Shown here: piece after piece, positions 35,805-44,651 of the stretch
Layout of the letters: the number at the start of each line of letters is the position of its first letter
Numbering within the stretch: the first letter of the stretch is position 1
Source: Rhodospirillales bacterium
GTDB lineage: Bacteria > Pseudomonadota > Alphaproteobacteria > Rhodospirillales > Thalassospiraceae
Length of the DNA stretch: 64,000 nucleotides
Reading direction: 5' to 3'
Assembly: GCA_019634165.1 (NCBI GenBank)
Contig: JAHQVT010000008.1
Span: forward strand, 186,001-250,000
The notes under the pieces: generated by a model
What the model was told of the DNA's origin: nothing
The model's input: the letters and a program-made list of their open reading frames with translations, nothing else
Database searches by the model: none
Translations under genes and position numbers: made by a program

Positions 35805-37106
35805 CTAACCGGCATCATCGGAATTTACCGGGATGCAGGCAAGGTTTTCGCGACGAAGGGCCGCACAGGCTGCTCGAGCTTCTGTTTCGCCGTCAAAGCC
35901 AAGCAGACGGGCGCGATAAACAATGCCTGTGCCGCTGGCTTGTTGTTCCACGGTGGCACGCGTTAGGCGCAAAACATCGGGTGCGGTTCTGGCGGCGGCA
36001 AGAACAGCTTCTTGTGCGCGTCGTTGATCGCTAAAGGCACCAACCTGAATCGCCCATCCGCTGCGGGTTGCCGGTTTAAGGCGGGTGACAACGGTTTGAG
36101 TGTCAATGCGGCCGGGTTGTTCGGCTTCGCGCATCGTTTCCCGTTTGGCGATCAGAAGCTGAGCATCTGCCGGCAAGATTTTGTCGTCCGGGCTAATACG
36201 CGGACGCGGAACCGTGATCTCGCCTTCTTTGGTCAGCTTGATGTAGGCCCGATCAAGAAGCTTTTTCATCTGATCATCGCGGGTACGTGCGGTGCGTCCA
36301 CCAAAGACAACGCCGATCAGACGTTTACCATTGCGGTTAACCGACGCGACAAGGTTAAAGCCCGAAGCATTGATGTAGCCGGTTTTGATCCCGTCGGTAC
36401 CATAATAAGACGCCAGAAGGTTGTTATGGTTGCCATAGGTGCGATTGCCGAACCGGAACTTCTGGGTCGCAAAATAATGGTAATAGCTGCCATAGTTCTT
36501 GCGAAGCGCAATCGCCAGTTGGATCATATCACGCGCGGTACTCATCTGTCCGCGGTTGGGGAGACCCGATGCATTGCGGAACGTTGTCCGCTTCATGCCG
36601 ATCCTGCGTGCCTCGGATGTCATCATCTGGGCAAACTTAACTTCGGTGCCACCAAGATGTTCTGCGACGACAACGGCGATGTCGTTGGCTGATTTGGTAA
36701 CCAGCGCCAAAATGGCATCTTTGACCGTAATCGTTTCGCCGGGTTTCAGGCCAAGCTTTGAGGGGGCCTGCCCCCACGCACGTTTGGAAACCTTCATTCG
36801 GGTGGAAAGGGAAACCTTGCCATGCTCAAGCGCATCAAAAACCATATAAAGCGTCATGATCTTGGTTAATGACGCCGGATAAACCTTATGATCCGGGCGG
36901 TATTCATGAAGCACTTCGCCGCTATCTCCATCAATCACCATTGCGGTGTAGGTGCGGGCAGAAGCATCTTTTGGCGCAATTATCGATGTAAACAGGATGG
37001 CAGTCAGGCACAAAAACGCAGCCAAAAAGCCGCGCATTCCATGGCTGCGCGTTATCGTCGGTGCTTTGGCCATTGCATTTGGCCCGGAAGGGGTCATTAA
37101 ACGCAT
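35805..37106 (-). CDS. D-alanyl-D-alanine carboxypeptidase with SPOR domain
   Basis: About 433 residues, exported. After a signal sequence ending near ASARTYTAM come the serine hydrolase motifs of low-molecular-mass PBPs: SxxK in PASLTKIM, SxN in KSANDIAVV and KTG in DGIKTGYINASG. The C-terminal 80 residues form a SPOR domain (SGWAIQVGAFSDQRRAQEA), which binds denuded glycan strands at the septum. It would trim the pentapeptide of peptidoglycan. The start is uncertain: TTG 37136, ATG 37106 and ATG 37073 are in frame and none has a strong RBS; 37106 is a compromise. Confidence 0.9.
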   Translation of the reverse strand: MRLMTPSGPNAMAKAPTITRSHGMRGFLAAFLCLTAILFTSIIAPKDASARTYTAMVIDGDSGEVLHEYRPDHKVYPASLTKIMTLYMVFDALEHGKVSLSTRMKVSKRAWGQAPSKLGLKPGETITVKDAILALVTKSANDIAVVVAEHLGGTEVKFAQMMTSEARRIGMKRTTFRNASGLPNRGQMSTARDMIQLAIALRKNYGSYYHYFATQKFRFGNRTYGNHNNLLASYYGTDGIKTGYINASGFNLVASVNRNGKRLIGVVFGGRTARTRDDQMKKLLDRAYIKLTKEGEITVPRPRISPDDKILPADAQLLIAKRETMREAEQPGRIDTQTVVTRLKPATRSGWAIQVGAFSDQRRAQEAVLAAARTAPDVLRLTRATVEQQASGTGIVYRARLLGFDGETEARAACAALRRENLACIPVNSDDAG

Positions 37107-37286
37107 TATTCGGACTCGGCTTTCGGTCGTCCCCAAGAACTAAATACGGCCAATCTCGCATCCTAGCCTTAAACAAATCTTTAAGAGCATCGAATTTCTG
37201 CTTTTCAATACGTGGCCTTGCGAAGGCCATCTTTGTGCGCGAAAGTCGTAAATATATCTGCAAGCTGGCAAAAAATCGAGGATCGA

Positions 37287-38039
37287 ATGGTTAAATTAGT
37301 CACCCCGTTTCTAACCAAGGTAAGTCTTACACGTTCTCATTTAAACAGTTTGGCGGTTCTGACGCTTGCGGCTGTCGGGCTTGCGGGCTGTACCTTTACG
37401 CAAAACAGTGATGTCAGTAACCCTGTGGTGCGTAAATCAACCTGGTTCTCTTATTTGAACGCAGATGATCTTCGTGTGGCCTGTTCTGCAGGGGATGCCG
37501 AAGGCCGGATACGCATCGTATATAACGCGGATTATTACAAAGAAGTCCGTGTTTTTGAGCTGACCCCACAGCCGGGAAATCAACAATTTGATATGACAAG
37601 CCGGGTGTTTGGTCCGGCACAAGTCAAGCAGATCAATGTTGAAGTGAATGCACCACTTGGCGCGTTTGGCGGCGAGGTCGCGGAAAACGTGATCGACCGA
37701 GATAGTTATCTTGAGATCACCGATGCATTGCAAAAGGATGGGTTCGGAACGCAACAGCAGCGCGACGGTATTCGGCTGTATTCGGATGATTTTTATTGGG
37801 TCGCCATTGGGTGTTCGTCTGGGTATGTGACGTTGGGGACATGGATGTCAGGAGTCGACGACCTGCAAGCCTTAAAGTTTCCTGATGTTTTGACTGAATT
37901 CTCGGGCATTGAAAGCGACTTGCCGAAACCTCCGGCCAAGGATAAGGCTCGCTCGCAAGGGGCGGCTCAACGTTCAATAATCCTTAATAGCGAGTCCGGT
38001 GCATTTTATCGCACTGTTCGTGGAAATATGCTGCGTTAG
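37287..38039 (+). CDS. Lipoprotein of unknown function
   Basis: About 250 residues from the ATG at 37287 (RBS GAGGA). A signal segment with the lipobox VGLAGC gives an N-terminal lipidated cysteine. The mature part has mixed strands, two further cysteines (RVACSAGD and AIGCSSG) and an NADYYKEVRVFEL strand. No family is recognised. It is divergent from the carboxypeptidase gene. It looks typical of the host in composition, so it is probably a core envelope protein of this group. Confidence 0.72.
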   Translation: MVKLVTPFLTKVSLTRSHLNSLAVLTLAAVGLAGCTFTQNSDVSNPVVRKSTWFSYLNADDLRVACSAGDAEGRIRIVYNADYYKEVRVFELTPQPGNQQFDMTSRVFGPAQVKQINVEVNAPLGAFGGEVAENVIDRDSYLEITDALQKDGFGTQQQRDGIRLYSDDFYWVAIGCSSGYVTLGTWMSGVDDLQALKFPDVLTEFSGIESDLPKPPAKDKARSQGAAQRSIILNSESGAFYRTVRGNMLR

Positions 38040-38067
38040 GTTCTGTTGGGTTAATGATCATGTCTAA

Positions 38068-38097
38068 AATGGGGGTGATCACAAAATTGCCCCCATT
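38068..38097 (+). terminator. Hairpin after the lipoprotein gene
   Basis: AATGGGGG and CCCCCATT form an 8-bp stem 28 bp after the stop, with a 14-nt loop and no T tract. It may stabilise the 3' end; terminator function is doubtful. Confidence 0.35.
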
Positions 38098-38335
38098 CAT
38101 GATTGTCTTGGGCTGTGAAATATCTATTTCGGCTAGGTGGTTGTTCATATTGGTGTTTTGCCCGTCGAGGCAGGTTGGTTTAGTTTTGAATGGTTAAAAA
38201 CACAAGGTTTCTTGCGGTGATCGGGGCGGATTGTCACTAAAGTGTTCTTGACCTTTGCGGGTAATTCCATCTAGGGTTATGTTGCGATGCAGCATAATTT
38301 CGGGTCGATATCCCGAGCAGCAGGAGGTTGAGGCG

Positions 38336-39907
38336 ATGGCAGTTTCAAAACAGAAGGCCTCTGGAAAATTAGGGAAAAAGGCATCTGGATCGGCCAAAAC
38401 GACGGTCAGTTCGGCCGTTTCTGCGGCAGATCCAACAAAATCTGCAGCCAAATCCGCATCACCCGTATCACCGGTTCCGCAATCAAAGACTGTGGCTTCT
38501 CCAAAACGTGTGGTTATGACGTCCTCGGAGATTGAAGCAGCCGCCAAACACATGAATTCTGGTGTGCGTGATGACGTCAAAAAATTAGATCCCAAGGCGC
38601 AAGGCAGCGTAAACGCAAGTGCCGCTGATGTGCTTCCTGTTTCCGCCAAGGCGGAGGTTGCGAAACCTGAAATGGGTGAGCCGACGGCAACCAAAGTGAC
38701 CAAGGAGCCAGCGTTGACTTCTTCTGCATCGAGTTCCGCATCGGCAAAAACGGCATCTTTACAATCTGTTGAAAAGCCAGAAGCCCCTAAAGCAAAGAAT
38801 GCTCCGATCGCAGAGGCAAAAGCGGGGCAGCGGGCGATGGCAAAAGGCGGGGCTTCTCCTGCGCGTACCCAAAAGAAAGCAGCATCGGCTAAGACTGCCT
38901 CAAAAAAATCGACAGCTTCTGCAGCGGCAACGGTTGCGAAGCAACAGCCTGATGCAAAATCTGCAATTGCCCATTCTGCTGTTGTGAATGCGACAGCGGC
39001 AGCGAAATCGCCTGAATCTTCTCCTGAAACTGAAAAGGCAAGTACCGTGAGCACGAAAAGCAAAACCGCGGCAACGCCCAAAACGGCCGCGCCAACCACC
39101 CCGAAAACAACCACGGCAGCCAAAAAGGCTGCAGATGTGTCGGCGACACCGTCGCCGAAGCCTGTAAAGGCCGCGGCCAAACCAGCAGCCAAGGTCGCAG
39201 CAAAGCCGGCAGTAAAACCTGCAACGAAGACGGCGGCGCCTAAAGTGGTTAAATCTGCTGATCCGGCCCCTGCAGCGAGCCCAGCCTCAGCCCCATCCGC
39301 AGCCTCGGTCCCAACCTCCGCTGTTGTTGCGAAAGCAGATGGAAAAACAGCGGGCTCCAAACCGGGCGACATTTTTGGCTTTGGCGCGATGTTCATGGAC
39401 CCATCTGCGATGGAGTCGTATCTGCAAATTTGGAAAACGCCGGAAGTTGACGCAATGGTGACGGCAAGTAGTGATGCCATTGAAGAAAGCGTTGAGGTTG
39501 CTAACGAAGCTTTGACCAAGCTGTTCGAGACAATGACCGGGCAGTCCGACGTTTTTTCTGGCGCGGGATCACGCGTTGCGGCGCAGTGTGAAGAGTTGCT
39601 TGATACTCAGCAAAAGAGTTTCGAGGAAGTCTGGCAGACATCAATGACGCTGTTTGAAAAAACCGGCGGTATTGGGACTGAACTTGCGACTTGGATGCAG
39701 GGCGAAATTGAAGCAACTCAGGCTGATATGGATGCCCTGACAAAGGTCGAAAGCCTGTCGGACATGCAGGAACTGCAAGCCAAGATTCTGAAGCGTTGCT
39801 ATGAAAGCAGCGTTTCTGAAGGTGAGAAAGTTCAGGAAATCATGATGTCGGTGATCGCAGATAGCTTTAATGCACTATCCCAAGCGACAAATGCTGCGAT
39901 GAAATGA
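38336..39907 (+). CDS. Phasin with long N-terminal Ala/Lys/Pro-rich region
   Basis: A 523-residue protein. The start at 38336 follows AGGAGG (38322-38327). Residues 1 to about 345 are low complexity, rich in A, K, S, T and P, with AAKP/AVKP-type repeats near residues 275-310 like histone H1 or PhaF tails. The last 175 residues are a phasin domain (FGFGAMFMDPSAMESYLQIW, then long amphipathic helices). Phasins coat polyhydroxyalkanoate granules; a lysine-rich tail can tie granules to DNA. In PhaF the basic tail is C-terminal, here it is N-terminal. No pha gene is adjacent. Confidence 0.83.
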   Translation: MAVSKQKASGKLGKKASGSAKTTVSSAVSAADPTKSAAKSASPVSPVPQSKTVASPKRVVMTSSEIEAAAKHMNSGVRDDVKKLDPKAQGSVNASAADVLPVSAKAEVAKPEMGEPTATKVTKEPALTSSASSSASAKTASLQSVEKPEAPKAKNAPIAEAKAGQRAMAKGGASPARTQKKAASAKTASKKSTASAAATVAKQQPDAKSAIAHSAVVNATAAAKSPESSPETEKASTVSTKSKTAATPKTAAPTTPKTTTAAKKAADVSATPSPKPVKAAAKPAAKVAAKPAVKPATKTAAPKVVKSADPAPAASPASAPSAASVPTSAVVAKADGKTAGSKPGDIFGFGAMFMDPSAMESYLQIWKTPEVDAMVTASSDAIEESVEVANEALTKLFETMTGQSDVFSGAGSRVAAQCEELLDTQQKSFEEVWQTSMTLFEKTGGIGTELATWMQGEIEATQADMDALTKVESLSDMQELQAKILKRCYESSVSEGEKVQEIMMSVIADSFNALSQATNAAMK

Positions 39908-39952
39908 TCCGAAGTCGATCGGGTCAAATAAACCTAATTTGAATTTGATTGC

Positions 39953-39981
39953 GGGCATGGCATCTGGCCATGCCCTTTTTT
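39953..39981 (+). terminator. Terminator of the phasin gene
   Basis: GGGCATGGC pairs with GCCATGCCC, followed by six T residues. Confidence 0.9.
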
Positions 39982-40204
39982 GTTATGGGTTAAAGCATAA
40001 AAACAGTGCCCGTTTTCTGCGGCGCTAACCCAATCGTGTTTATGAAGTTTGTCAGGTGATCTTGCAGCGGGGTATTCTTAGCCTACATGAATTGTGGATA
40101 GACAATAATTTAGTCGTCCCATTTTGCGCTGCGTCCTTTGAAACAGATTGGCAATGACCTATCATGGAGTTCATGCACGAAATAAGGGTTCCGGTAAGTA
40201 GAAG

Positions 40205-40531
40205 ATGACTGAACAGGATAATGACGGCACTGATCTGCCGAACACTGGGATCGTAACAAAGACACGGCCCAAAACCAAAAAACCGTCCATGTACAAGGTG
40301 TTGTTGCTAAATGACGACTACACTCCGATGGAGTTTGTAGTTCAAGTACTGGAACAGTTTTTTGAAAAGGGTCGGGAAGAGGCCACGGAAATCATGCTTC
40401 AAGTTCACCGCAAGGGGGTTGGGGTATGTGGCGTGTTTACGTACGAAATTGCGGAAACCAAGGTTAACCAGGTCATGGACCTGGCCCGCCAAAACCAGCA
40501 TCCGCTGCAGTGTACCTTAGAGAAGGAGTGA
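40205..40531 (+). CDS. clpS: ATP-dependent Clp protease adaptor ClpS
   Basis: A 108-residue adaptor that delivers N-end rule substrates to ClpAP. After a disordered N-terminus, the core reads [20 protein letters not shown], where the DD and M residues form the N-degron pocket, and then [20 protein letters not shown]. It lies 3 bp before clpA, the normal arrangement. Leucyl/phenylalanyl-tRNA protein transferase (aat, at 49.7 kb), which makes N-end rule degrons, is also in this window. Confidence 0.96.
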   Translation: MTEQDNDGTDLPNTGIVTKTRPKTKKPSMYKVLLLNDDYTPMEFVVQVLEQFFEKGREEATEIMLQVHRKGVGVCGVFTYEIAETKVNQVMDLARQNQHPLQCTLEKE

Positions 40532-40534
40532 CAT

Positions 40535-42853
40535 ATGTTATCGCGCAATCTTGAGGAAAGTCTGCACCGTGCGCTCGCATATGCGTCAGAGCGCCGACAC
40601 GAATATGCCACTCTTGAACATCTACTGTTGTCTCTGACCGAAGATCAGGACGCACTTGCTGTGCTTAAAGCCTGCCGGGTAGATATAGACCGGCTGCGTT
40701 CAGACCTTTTGGAATTCGCTGATAGCGAACTTTCAGGTTTGATCAGCGCGCGTTTGGTCGATCCGAAACCGACTGCCGGATTCCAGCGGGTGATACAGCG
40801 AGCCGCCATTCATGTCCAGTCATCAGGGCGTGAAGAAGTGACCGGTGCAAATGTACTGGTCGCACTTTTCTCCGAACGGGAATCGCATGCAGTCTATTAT
40901 CTGCAGCTTCAGGATATGACCCGTCTTGATGCGGTGAATTATATTTCACACGGGATTGCCAAAGCGACCGAACTCAATGAACGTCGCATTCCACGCGGTG
41001 CAGACGAAGAGCCGGTTGCAGGCATGTCGCCAGAAGGCGAGGATACCGGACCAGCCGAAGGTGAGGCGCTTAAGGCATATTGTGTCAACCTGAATGCCAA
41101 AGCGCAAAAGGGTAAGATTGACCCGTTGATCGGTCGTCAAAACGAAATTGACCGCACCATTCAGGTCTTGTGCCGTCGCACCAAAAACAACCCGCTTTAT
41201 GTCGGCGATCCGGGGGTTGGTAAAACAGCCATTGCCGAAGGTTTGGCGCGGCGGATCAATGATGGCGATGTCCCTGAGGTCCTTGCCGATGCGACCATCT
41301 TTGCACTTGATATGGGGGCATTGCTGGCGGGAACCCGGTATCGAGGTGACTTTGAAGAACGCTTGAAAGCGGTCGTAAAGGAACTTGAAGAATACGAAGG
41401 TGCTGTCCTGTTTATCGATGAAATCCATACGGTTATCGGTGCCGGGGCGACATCTGGCGGGGCAATGGATGCGTCAAACTTGCTTAAGCCTGCTTTGGCT
41501 AGTGGTTCATTGCGGTGCATTGGGTCGACGACTTATAAGGAGTTCCGTGGTCATTTCGAAAAAGACCGCGCCCTTGTGCGTCGCTTCCAGAAAATCGACG
41601 TTGAAGAGCCATCCGAAGAAGATACCGTCAAGATTCTTAAAGGTCTGAAGCCGTATTACGAAGACCATCATAAGGTTAAATATACCAACGAGGCCATTCG
41701 TTCGGCGGTTGAACTTGCATCACGTTATATTAATGACCGCAAGCGCCCGGATAGCGCGATTGATGTCATTGACGAAGTTGGTGCATCCCGGATGCTTGTT
41801 GCGCCAAGTAAGCGCAAGCGCACAGTTGGTAAGCGTGATGTTGAAGAGATCGTCGCAAAGATCGCGCGCATCCCGCCAAAATCGGTTTCGACCGATGACC
41901 GCAAGGCGCTTGCCAATCTTGAACGTGATCTAAAAACCGTGGTGTTTGGGCAGGATAAGGCGATTGAATCGGTTGCCAGTGCAATCAAGCTGGCCCGTGC
42001 CGGGTTGCGTGAGCCAGAAAAACCAATCGGTAGTTATCTGTTCTCTGGCCCGACCGGGGTTGGTAAGACCGAAGTGACCAAGCAACTGGCGACTGTGATG
42101 GGTATTGAGTTCATCCGGTTTGATATGTCGGAATATATGGAACGCCACAGCGTATCGCGATTGATTGGGGCGCCACCGGGTTATGTTGGATTTGATCAGG
42201 GTGGTCTGTTGACCGATTCAGTTGATCAACATCCGCATGCTGTTGTGCTGCTTGATGAAATCGAGAAAGCGCACCCGGACCTGTTCAATATTTTGTTGCA
42301 GGTCATGGATCACGGAAAGCTGACTGACAATAATGGCAAGACGGTTGATTTCCGTAATGTCGTCTTGGTCATGACAACCAATGCTGGTGCGTCCGATATG
42401 GCCAAGCCGCCCATTGGCTTTAAACGCGAAATGCGTGTTGGCGAAGACGAAGAGGCGATCAAACGCACCTTCTCGCCGGAGTTCCGCAACCGTCTGGATG
42501 CGGTCATTCCGTTCGCTAATCTGCAGCCTGAAGTGGTCAAAATGGTTGTCGACAAGTTCATCTTGCAGCTTGAAGCGCAACTGGCAGACCGCAATGTTTC
42601 GATTGAGCTTACCGAAGCTGCCCGGACTTGGCTTGGCGAGCGGGGCTATGACCCGGCCTTTGGTGCGCGCCCATTGGGACGTGTCATTCAAGAACATGTC
42701 AAAAAGCCGCTGGCTGAAGAGCTTTTGTTTGGTAAATTGTCCAAAGGCGGGGCTGTTTTGGTTGATATCGAAGATGATGCCGTCATTTTCCGTTATCCGG
42801 AGGATGAAAATGGTAAAAAACAGCAAAAAAAGAACCCTGAGATGGCTGGTTGA
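40535..42853 (+). CDS. clpA: ATP-dependent Clp protease ATP-binding subunit ClpA
   Basis: A 772-residue Hsp100 unfoldase. An N-domain (residues 1-145) binds ClpS; AAA1 has GDPGVGKTA and the Walker B region [13 protein letters not shown]2 has GPTGVGKTE and [13 protein letters not shown]. The IGF-type loop near GKPP/PIGF in AAA2 ([10 protein letters not shown]) is where ClpP docks. There is no ClpB-type middle domain, which makes it ClpA. RBS GAAGGAG before ATG. Confidence 0.97.
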   Translation: MLSRNLEESLHRALAYASERRHEYATLEHLLLSLTEDQDALAVLKACRVDIDRLRSDLLEFADSELSGLISARLVDPKPTAGFQRVIQRAAIHVQSSGREEVTGANVLVALFSERESHAVYYLQLQDMTRLDAVNYISHGIAKATELNERRIPRGADEEPVAGMSPEGEDTGPAEGEALKAYCVNLNAKAQKGKIDPLIGRQNEIDRTIQVLCRRTKNNPLYVGDPGVGKTAIAEGLARRINDGDVPEVLADATIFALDMGALLAGTRYRGDFEERLKAVVKELEEYEGAVLFIDEIHTVIGAGATSGGAMDASNLLKPALASGSLRCIGSTTYKEFRGHFEKDRALVRRFQKIDVEEPSEEDTVKILKGLKPYYEDHHKVKYTNEAIRSAVELASRYINDRKRPDSAIDVIDEVGASRMLVAPSKRKRTVGKRDVEEIVAKIARIPPKSVSTDDRKALANLERDLKTVVFGQDKAIESVASAIKLARAGLREPEKPIGSYLFSGPTGVGKTEVTKQLATVMGIEFIRFDMSEYMERHSVSRLIGAPPGYVGFDQGGLLTDSVDQHPHAVVLLDEIEKAHPDLFNILLQVMDHGKLTDNNGKTVDFRNVVLVMTTNAGASDMAKPPIGFKREMRVGEDEEAIKRTFSPEFRNRLDAVIPFANLQPEVVKMVVDKFILQLEAQLADRNVSIELTEAARTWLGERGYDPAFGARPLGRVIQEHVKKPLAEELLFGKLSKGGAVLVDIEDDAVIFRYPEDENGKKQQKKNPEMAG

Positions 42854-42907
42854 TAAATCAGTTCTCTGATCTGGAGATGTTGTTAATCATTGGCGGTTTA
42901 GATTGGG

Positions 42908-42930
42908 GCCCGGGGAATACATCCCCGGGC
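42908..42930 (+). terminator. Hairpin after clpA
   Basis: GCCCGGGGA pairs with TCCCCGGGC around ATACA. The T tract is weak (GCCATTTTA), so it may be only a partial terminator. Confidence 0.6.
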
Positions 42931-42958
42931 GCCATTTTATGAAGAATGCCAAAACATA

Positions 42959-43498
42959 ATGAGCCAAACTGCACAAAGAAAATTTAGAGACGAGGTCGAG
43001 GAATTCTTGTCCCGGCTGGAATTACGTGCGCGAAAATTGGTTGCGTTGGCTGATGAGCTTGAAAAGCGTGCAGAGCTCTCCGACATCACCGGATATCGAC
43101 CGTTCCGTGAAGAGGTTGATAACTTCAAGGCACTTTCTTTGGTGATCATGGAGCGCCTTAACAAGCTGGAAAAGCACCCTAAGAAAGAGGAATTGGAATC
43201 CCAGTTTCATAAGCTTCAGGTTGTTATGCTTAAAATCGTAATCAAAACCAGCTTGAAGTTCTTTCATGTGATGAGCGCGAAAGAGAACCTTCCGCTCGGT
43301 GCGCGCGAAATGTTCCAAAGCGAGTTGCGAACCTTATATGAGGCGGAGCGCATGATTTCGGATCCGCGCTATATCAGTCAGCTTGATGGATCTGCGCGCG
43401 ACGATCTTGATCGGGCAAAATCAATCCTCCAAGAGATTATCGAGAAGGCGCCAGCGCTTTTAAACTTTGGTGCTAAAAAGAAAAAACGAAGCAAGTGA
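42959..43498 (+). CDS. Helical protein of unknown function
   Basis: A 179-residue, almost entirely helical protein with heptad-like spacing in residues 5-75 (EFLSRLELRARKLVALADELEKRA) and a lysine-rich C-terminus (AKKKKRSK). There is no signal peptide or membrane segment. No family is recognised. The basic tail could bind nucleic acid or a membrane. It starts 105 bp after clpA beyond a hairpin and ends upstream of the dyad repeats and the small RNA region. Confidence 0.68.
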   Translation: MSQTAQRKFRDEVEEFLSRLELRARKLVALADELEKRAELSDITGYRPFREEVDNFKALSLVIMERLNKLEKHPKKEELESQFHKLQVVMLKIVIKTSLKFFHVMSAKENLPLGAREMFQSELRTLYEAERMISDPRYISQLDGSARDDLDRAKSILQEIIEKAPALLNFGAKKKKRSK

Positions 43499-43537
43499 CT
43501 GAAAGAGAACCTCTTTTATAGGAGGTCTAAAAAGCAA

Positions 43538-43576
43538 TTTTTGCAAAATGCAAAGAAATGTTTTTGCAAAATGCAA
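43538..43576. promoter_or_regulatory. Tandem TTGCA-N3-TGCAA dyads, candidate enhancer sites
   Basis: TTTTTGCAAAATGCAA occurs twice exactly (43538-43553 and 43561-43576). Each holds the perfect dyad TTGCA-AAA-TGCAA, and the centres are 23 bp apart, about two helical turns. A weaker relative (CGCATTTTGAAACGC) follows at 43581-43595. The pair lies roughly 140-160 bp upstream of the predicted start of the small RNA, the usual place for enhancer-binding activators of sigma-54 promoters. The binding protein is unknown. Confidence 0.6.
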
Positions 43577-43640
43577 TCTTCGCATTTTGAAACGCAAAGA
43601 TCTTTAAGAGCTGACTTCGTGGCCCGAGGGGGAATCGCTT

Positions 43641-43666
43641 AAATCCCTTTGAAAGTGGGGTTTTTT
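43641..43666 (+). terminator. Possible terminator of the helical-protein transcript
   Basis: AAATCCC pairs with GGGGTTT (one G-U pair) around a 9-nt loop, followed by T residues. Modest stem, 140 bp after the stop codon. Confidence 0.4.
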
Positions 43667-43680
43667 ACGAATTCGAAAAG

Positions 43681-43699
43681 TTGGCACGCTTCCTGCTTT
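43681..43699 (+). promoter_or_regulatory. Sigma-54 promoter
   Basis: TTGGCACGCTTCCTGCTTT contains TGGCACG-N4-CTGCT, which differs from the consensus TGGCACG-N4-TTGCW at one base, with the invariant GG (43683-43684) and GC (43695-43696) at the required 12-bp offset. Expected transcription start is near 43708. Confidence 0.75.
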
Positions 43700-43707
43700 G
43701 TTTGGCC

Positions 43708-43816
43708 TGGACAGTTGTTCTTTGCAGGGGCGCGTTTCGCGCCTGGAACAACGTAATCTTCTGCAGTTTGCTCGTGTCCCAACCAAACTCAGCGGCGGTT
43801 TTTCCGCCGCTTTTTT
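43708..43816 (+). ncRNA. Candidate sigma-54-dependent small RNA, about 110 nt
   Basis: The predicted transcript runs from the sigma-54 start to a strong terminator. It folds well by eye: GGACA (43709-43713) with TGTCC (43775-43779), GTTGTTC (43714-43720) with GAACAAC (43746-43752), and GGCGCG (43729-43734) with CGCGCC (43738-43743). The 22-nt stretch 43753-43774 stays mostly unpaired and could be a seed region. The expected start falls at the 5' foot of the outer stem. No convincing coding frame starts inside with an RBS. It does not match 6S, SRP or tmRNA as I know them. Function unknown. Confidence 0.62.
43791..43816 (+). terminator. Terminator of the small RNA
   Basis: AGCGGCGG pairs perfectly with CCGCCGCT around TTTTT, followed by six T residues. 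No coding gene ends just upstream. Confidence 0.92.
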
Positions 43817-43955
43817 CTTGCCTGATCCCCAAAGAATAACAATGCGACATCTTGTCTATGCACCCGCAATCCACATATCACCTATGTGGAAAGCAATTCG
43901 CTATGTCTCAATTGGATAGTTTTTCTAAAAATGGTTGTAGTGATGATATTTCTTT

Positions 43956-43973
43956 AGTATAGTTTTCTATACT
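43956..43973. promoter_or_regulatory. Dyad upstream of the Cache-like gene
   Basis: AGTATAG-TTTT-CTATACT is a perfect 7-bp inverted repeat 50 bp before the start at 44023. Position suits an operator or a promoter-proximal element. Confidence 0.4.
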
Positions 43974-44022
43974 TTGAGATAGTTTATTTGTAATAGAGGC
44001 AAAAACTCGGGGAGTCAAGACG

Positions 44023-44640
44023 ATGATATCGACGAAAAGCATGGTTTTGAGTGGCGTGTTTGCTGCAACCATATTGAGCACGCCATATGCCGTTATGGCA
44101 AAAGCAGAGCTTCCGGGGGATCCGAATGTCTTAATCACCGATGACGTGATTCAGGATGTTCGAGGATGGTTGGAAAACGCGGTGGTATCCTTATCTATCA
44201 ACTCCCAGAACAAGCTGCGCAAAGACATGTCTCAGGACGAAATCGACGCTGCGGATAAACAGTGGCGTGCAGAACGAGAGGCCGACGATCAGCCACTGGT
44301 GGCGGCGATCTTGACCAATCCTCTTTCTAGTTATCTGACACAGGTTCAGGCCCGATCCGGGGGATTGTTTGCCGAGATTTTCGTTATGGATGCAGTTGGC
44401 CTGAATGTCGGGCAAAGCTCCATCACATCGGATTTCTGGCAGGGGGATGAAGGCAAGTTCCAAAACACTTACCCCAAAGGTCCCGATGCCGTCTTCATTG
44501 ATGAAGCAGAATATAACGAGGACTCAGATACATGGCGTTCGCAGCTCAACATGACCATGAGCAACGCGGAACGTCAGCCGATCGGCGCTGTGACCATTGA
44601 AGTCAATCTGAATGAACTTGCGCGCCGCAGTGGTCAGTAG
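44023..44640 (+). CDS. Secreted stand-alone Cache-like sensor protein
   Basis: A 205-residue protein with a signal peptide ([16 protein letters not shown], cleaved near VMAKAE). The mature part resembles a single Cache/PDC-type sensing domain: the segments [30 protein letters not shown] and [14 protein letters not shown] are characteristic of small periplasmic Cache proteins. Ligand is unknown. It lies 11 bp before a chemoreceptor gene with its own RBS, so the two are co-transcribed and it may act as a soluble ligand-binding partner of that receptor. Confidence 0.78.
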   Translation: MISTKSMVLSGVFAATILSTPYAVMAKAELPGDPNVLITDDVIQDVRGWLENAVVSLSINSQNKLRKDMSQDEIDAADKQWRAEREADDQPLVAAILTNPLSSYLTQVQARSGGLFAEIFVMDAVGLNVGQSSITSDFWQGDEGKFQNTYPKGPDAVFIDEAEYNEDSDTWRSQLNMTMSNAERQPIGAVTIEVNLNELARRSGQ

Positions 44641-44651
44641 GGAGAAACGCC

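Noticed and set aside
39150..39250. Short tandem repeats resembling a CRISPR or VNTR
   Set aside because: They are codon-level AKP repeats within the phasin reading frame, without spacers.
38194..39519. 441-codon frame antisense to the phasin gene
   Set aside because: Composition is a mirror of the A/K-rich repeats; no RBS or domain, and the phasin frame has a clear RBS and terminator.
43620..43816. 6S RNA, SRP RNA or tmRNA in the clpA downstream gap
   Set aside because: The characteristic conserved loops and lengths of these RNAs were not found; only the promoter, stems and terminator support a novel small RNA.
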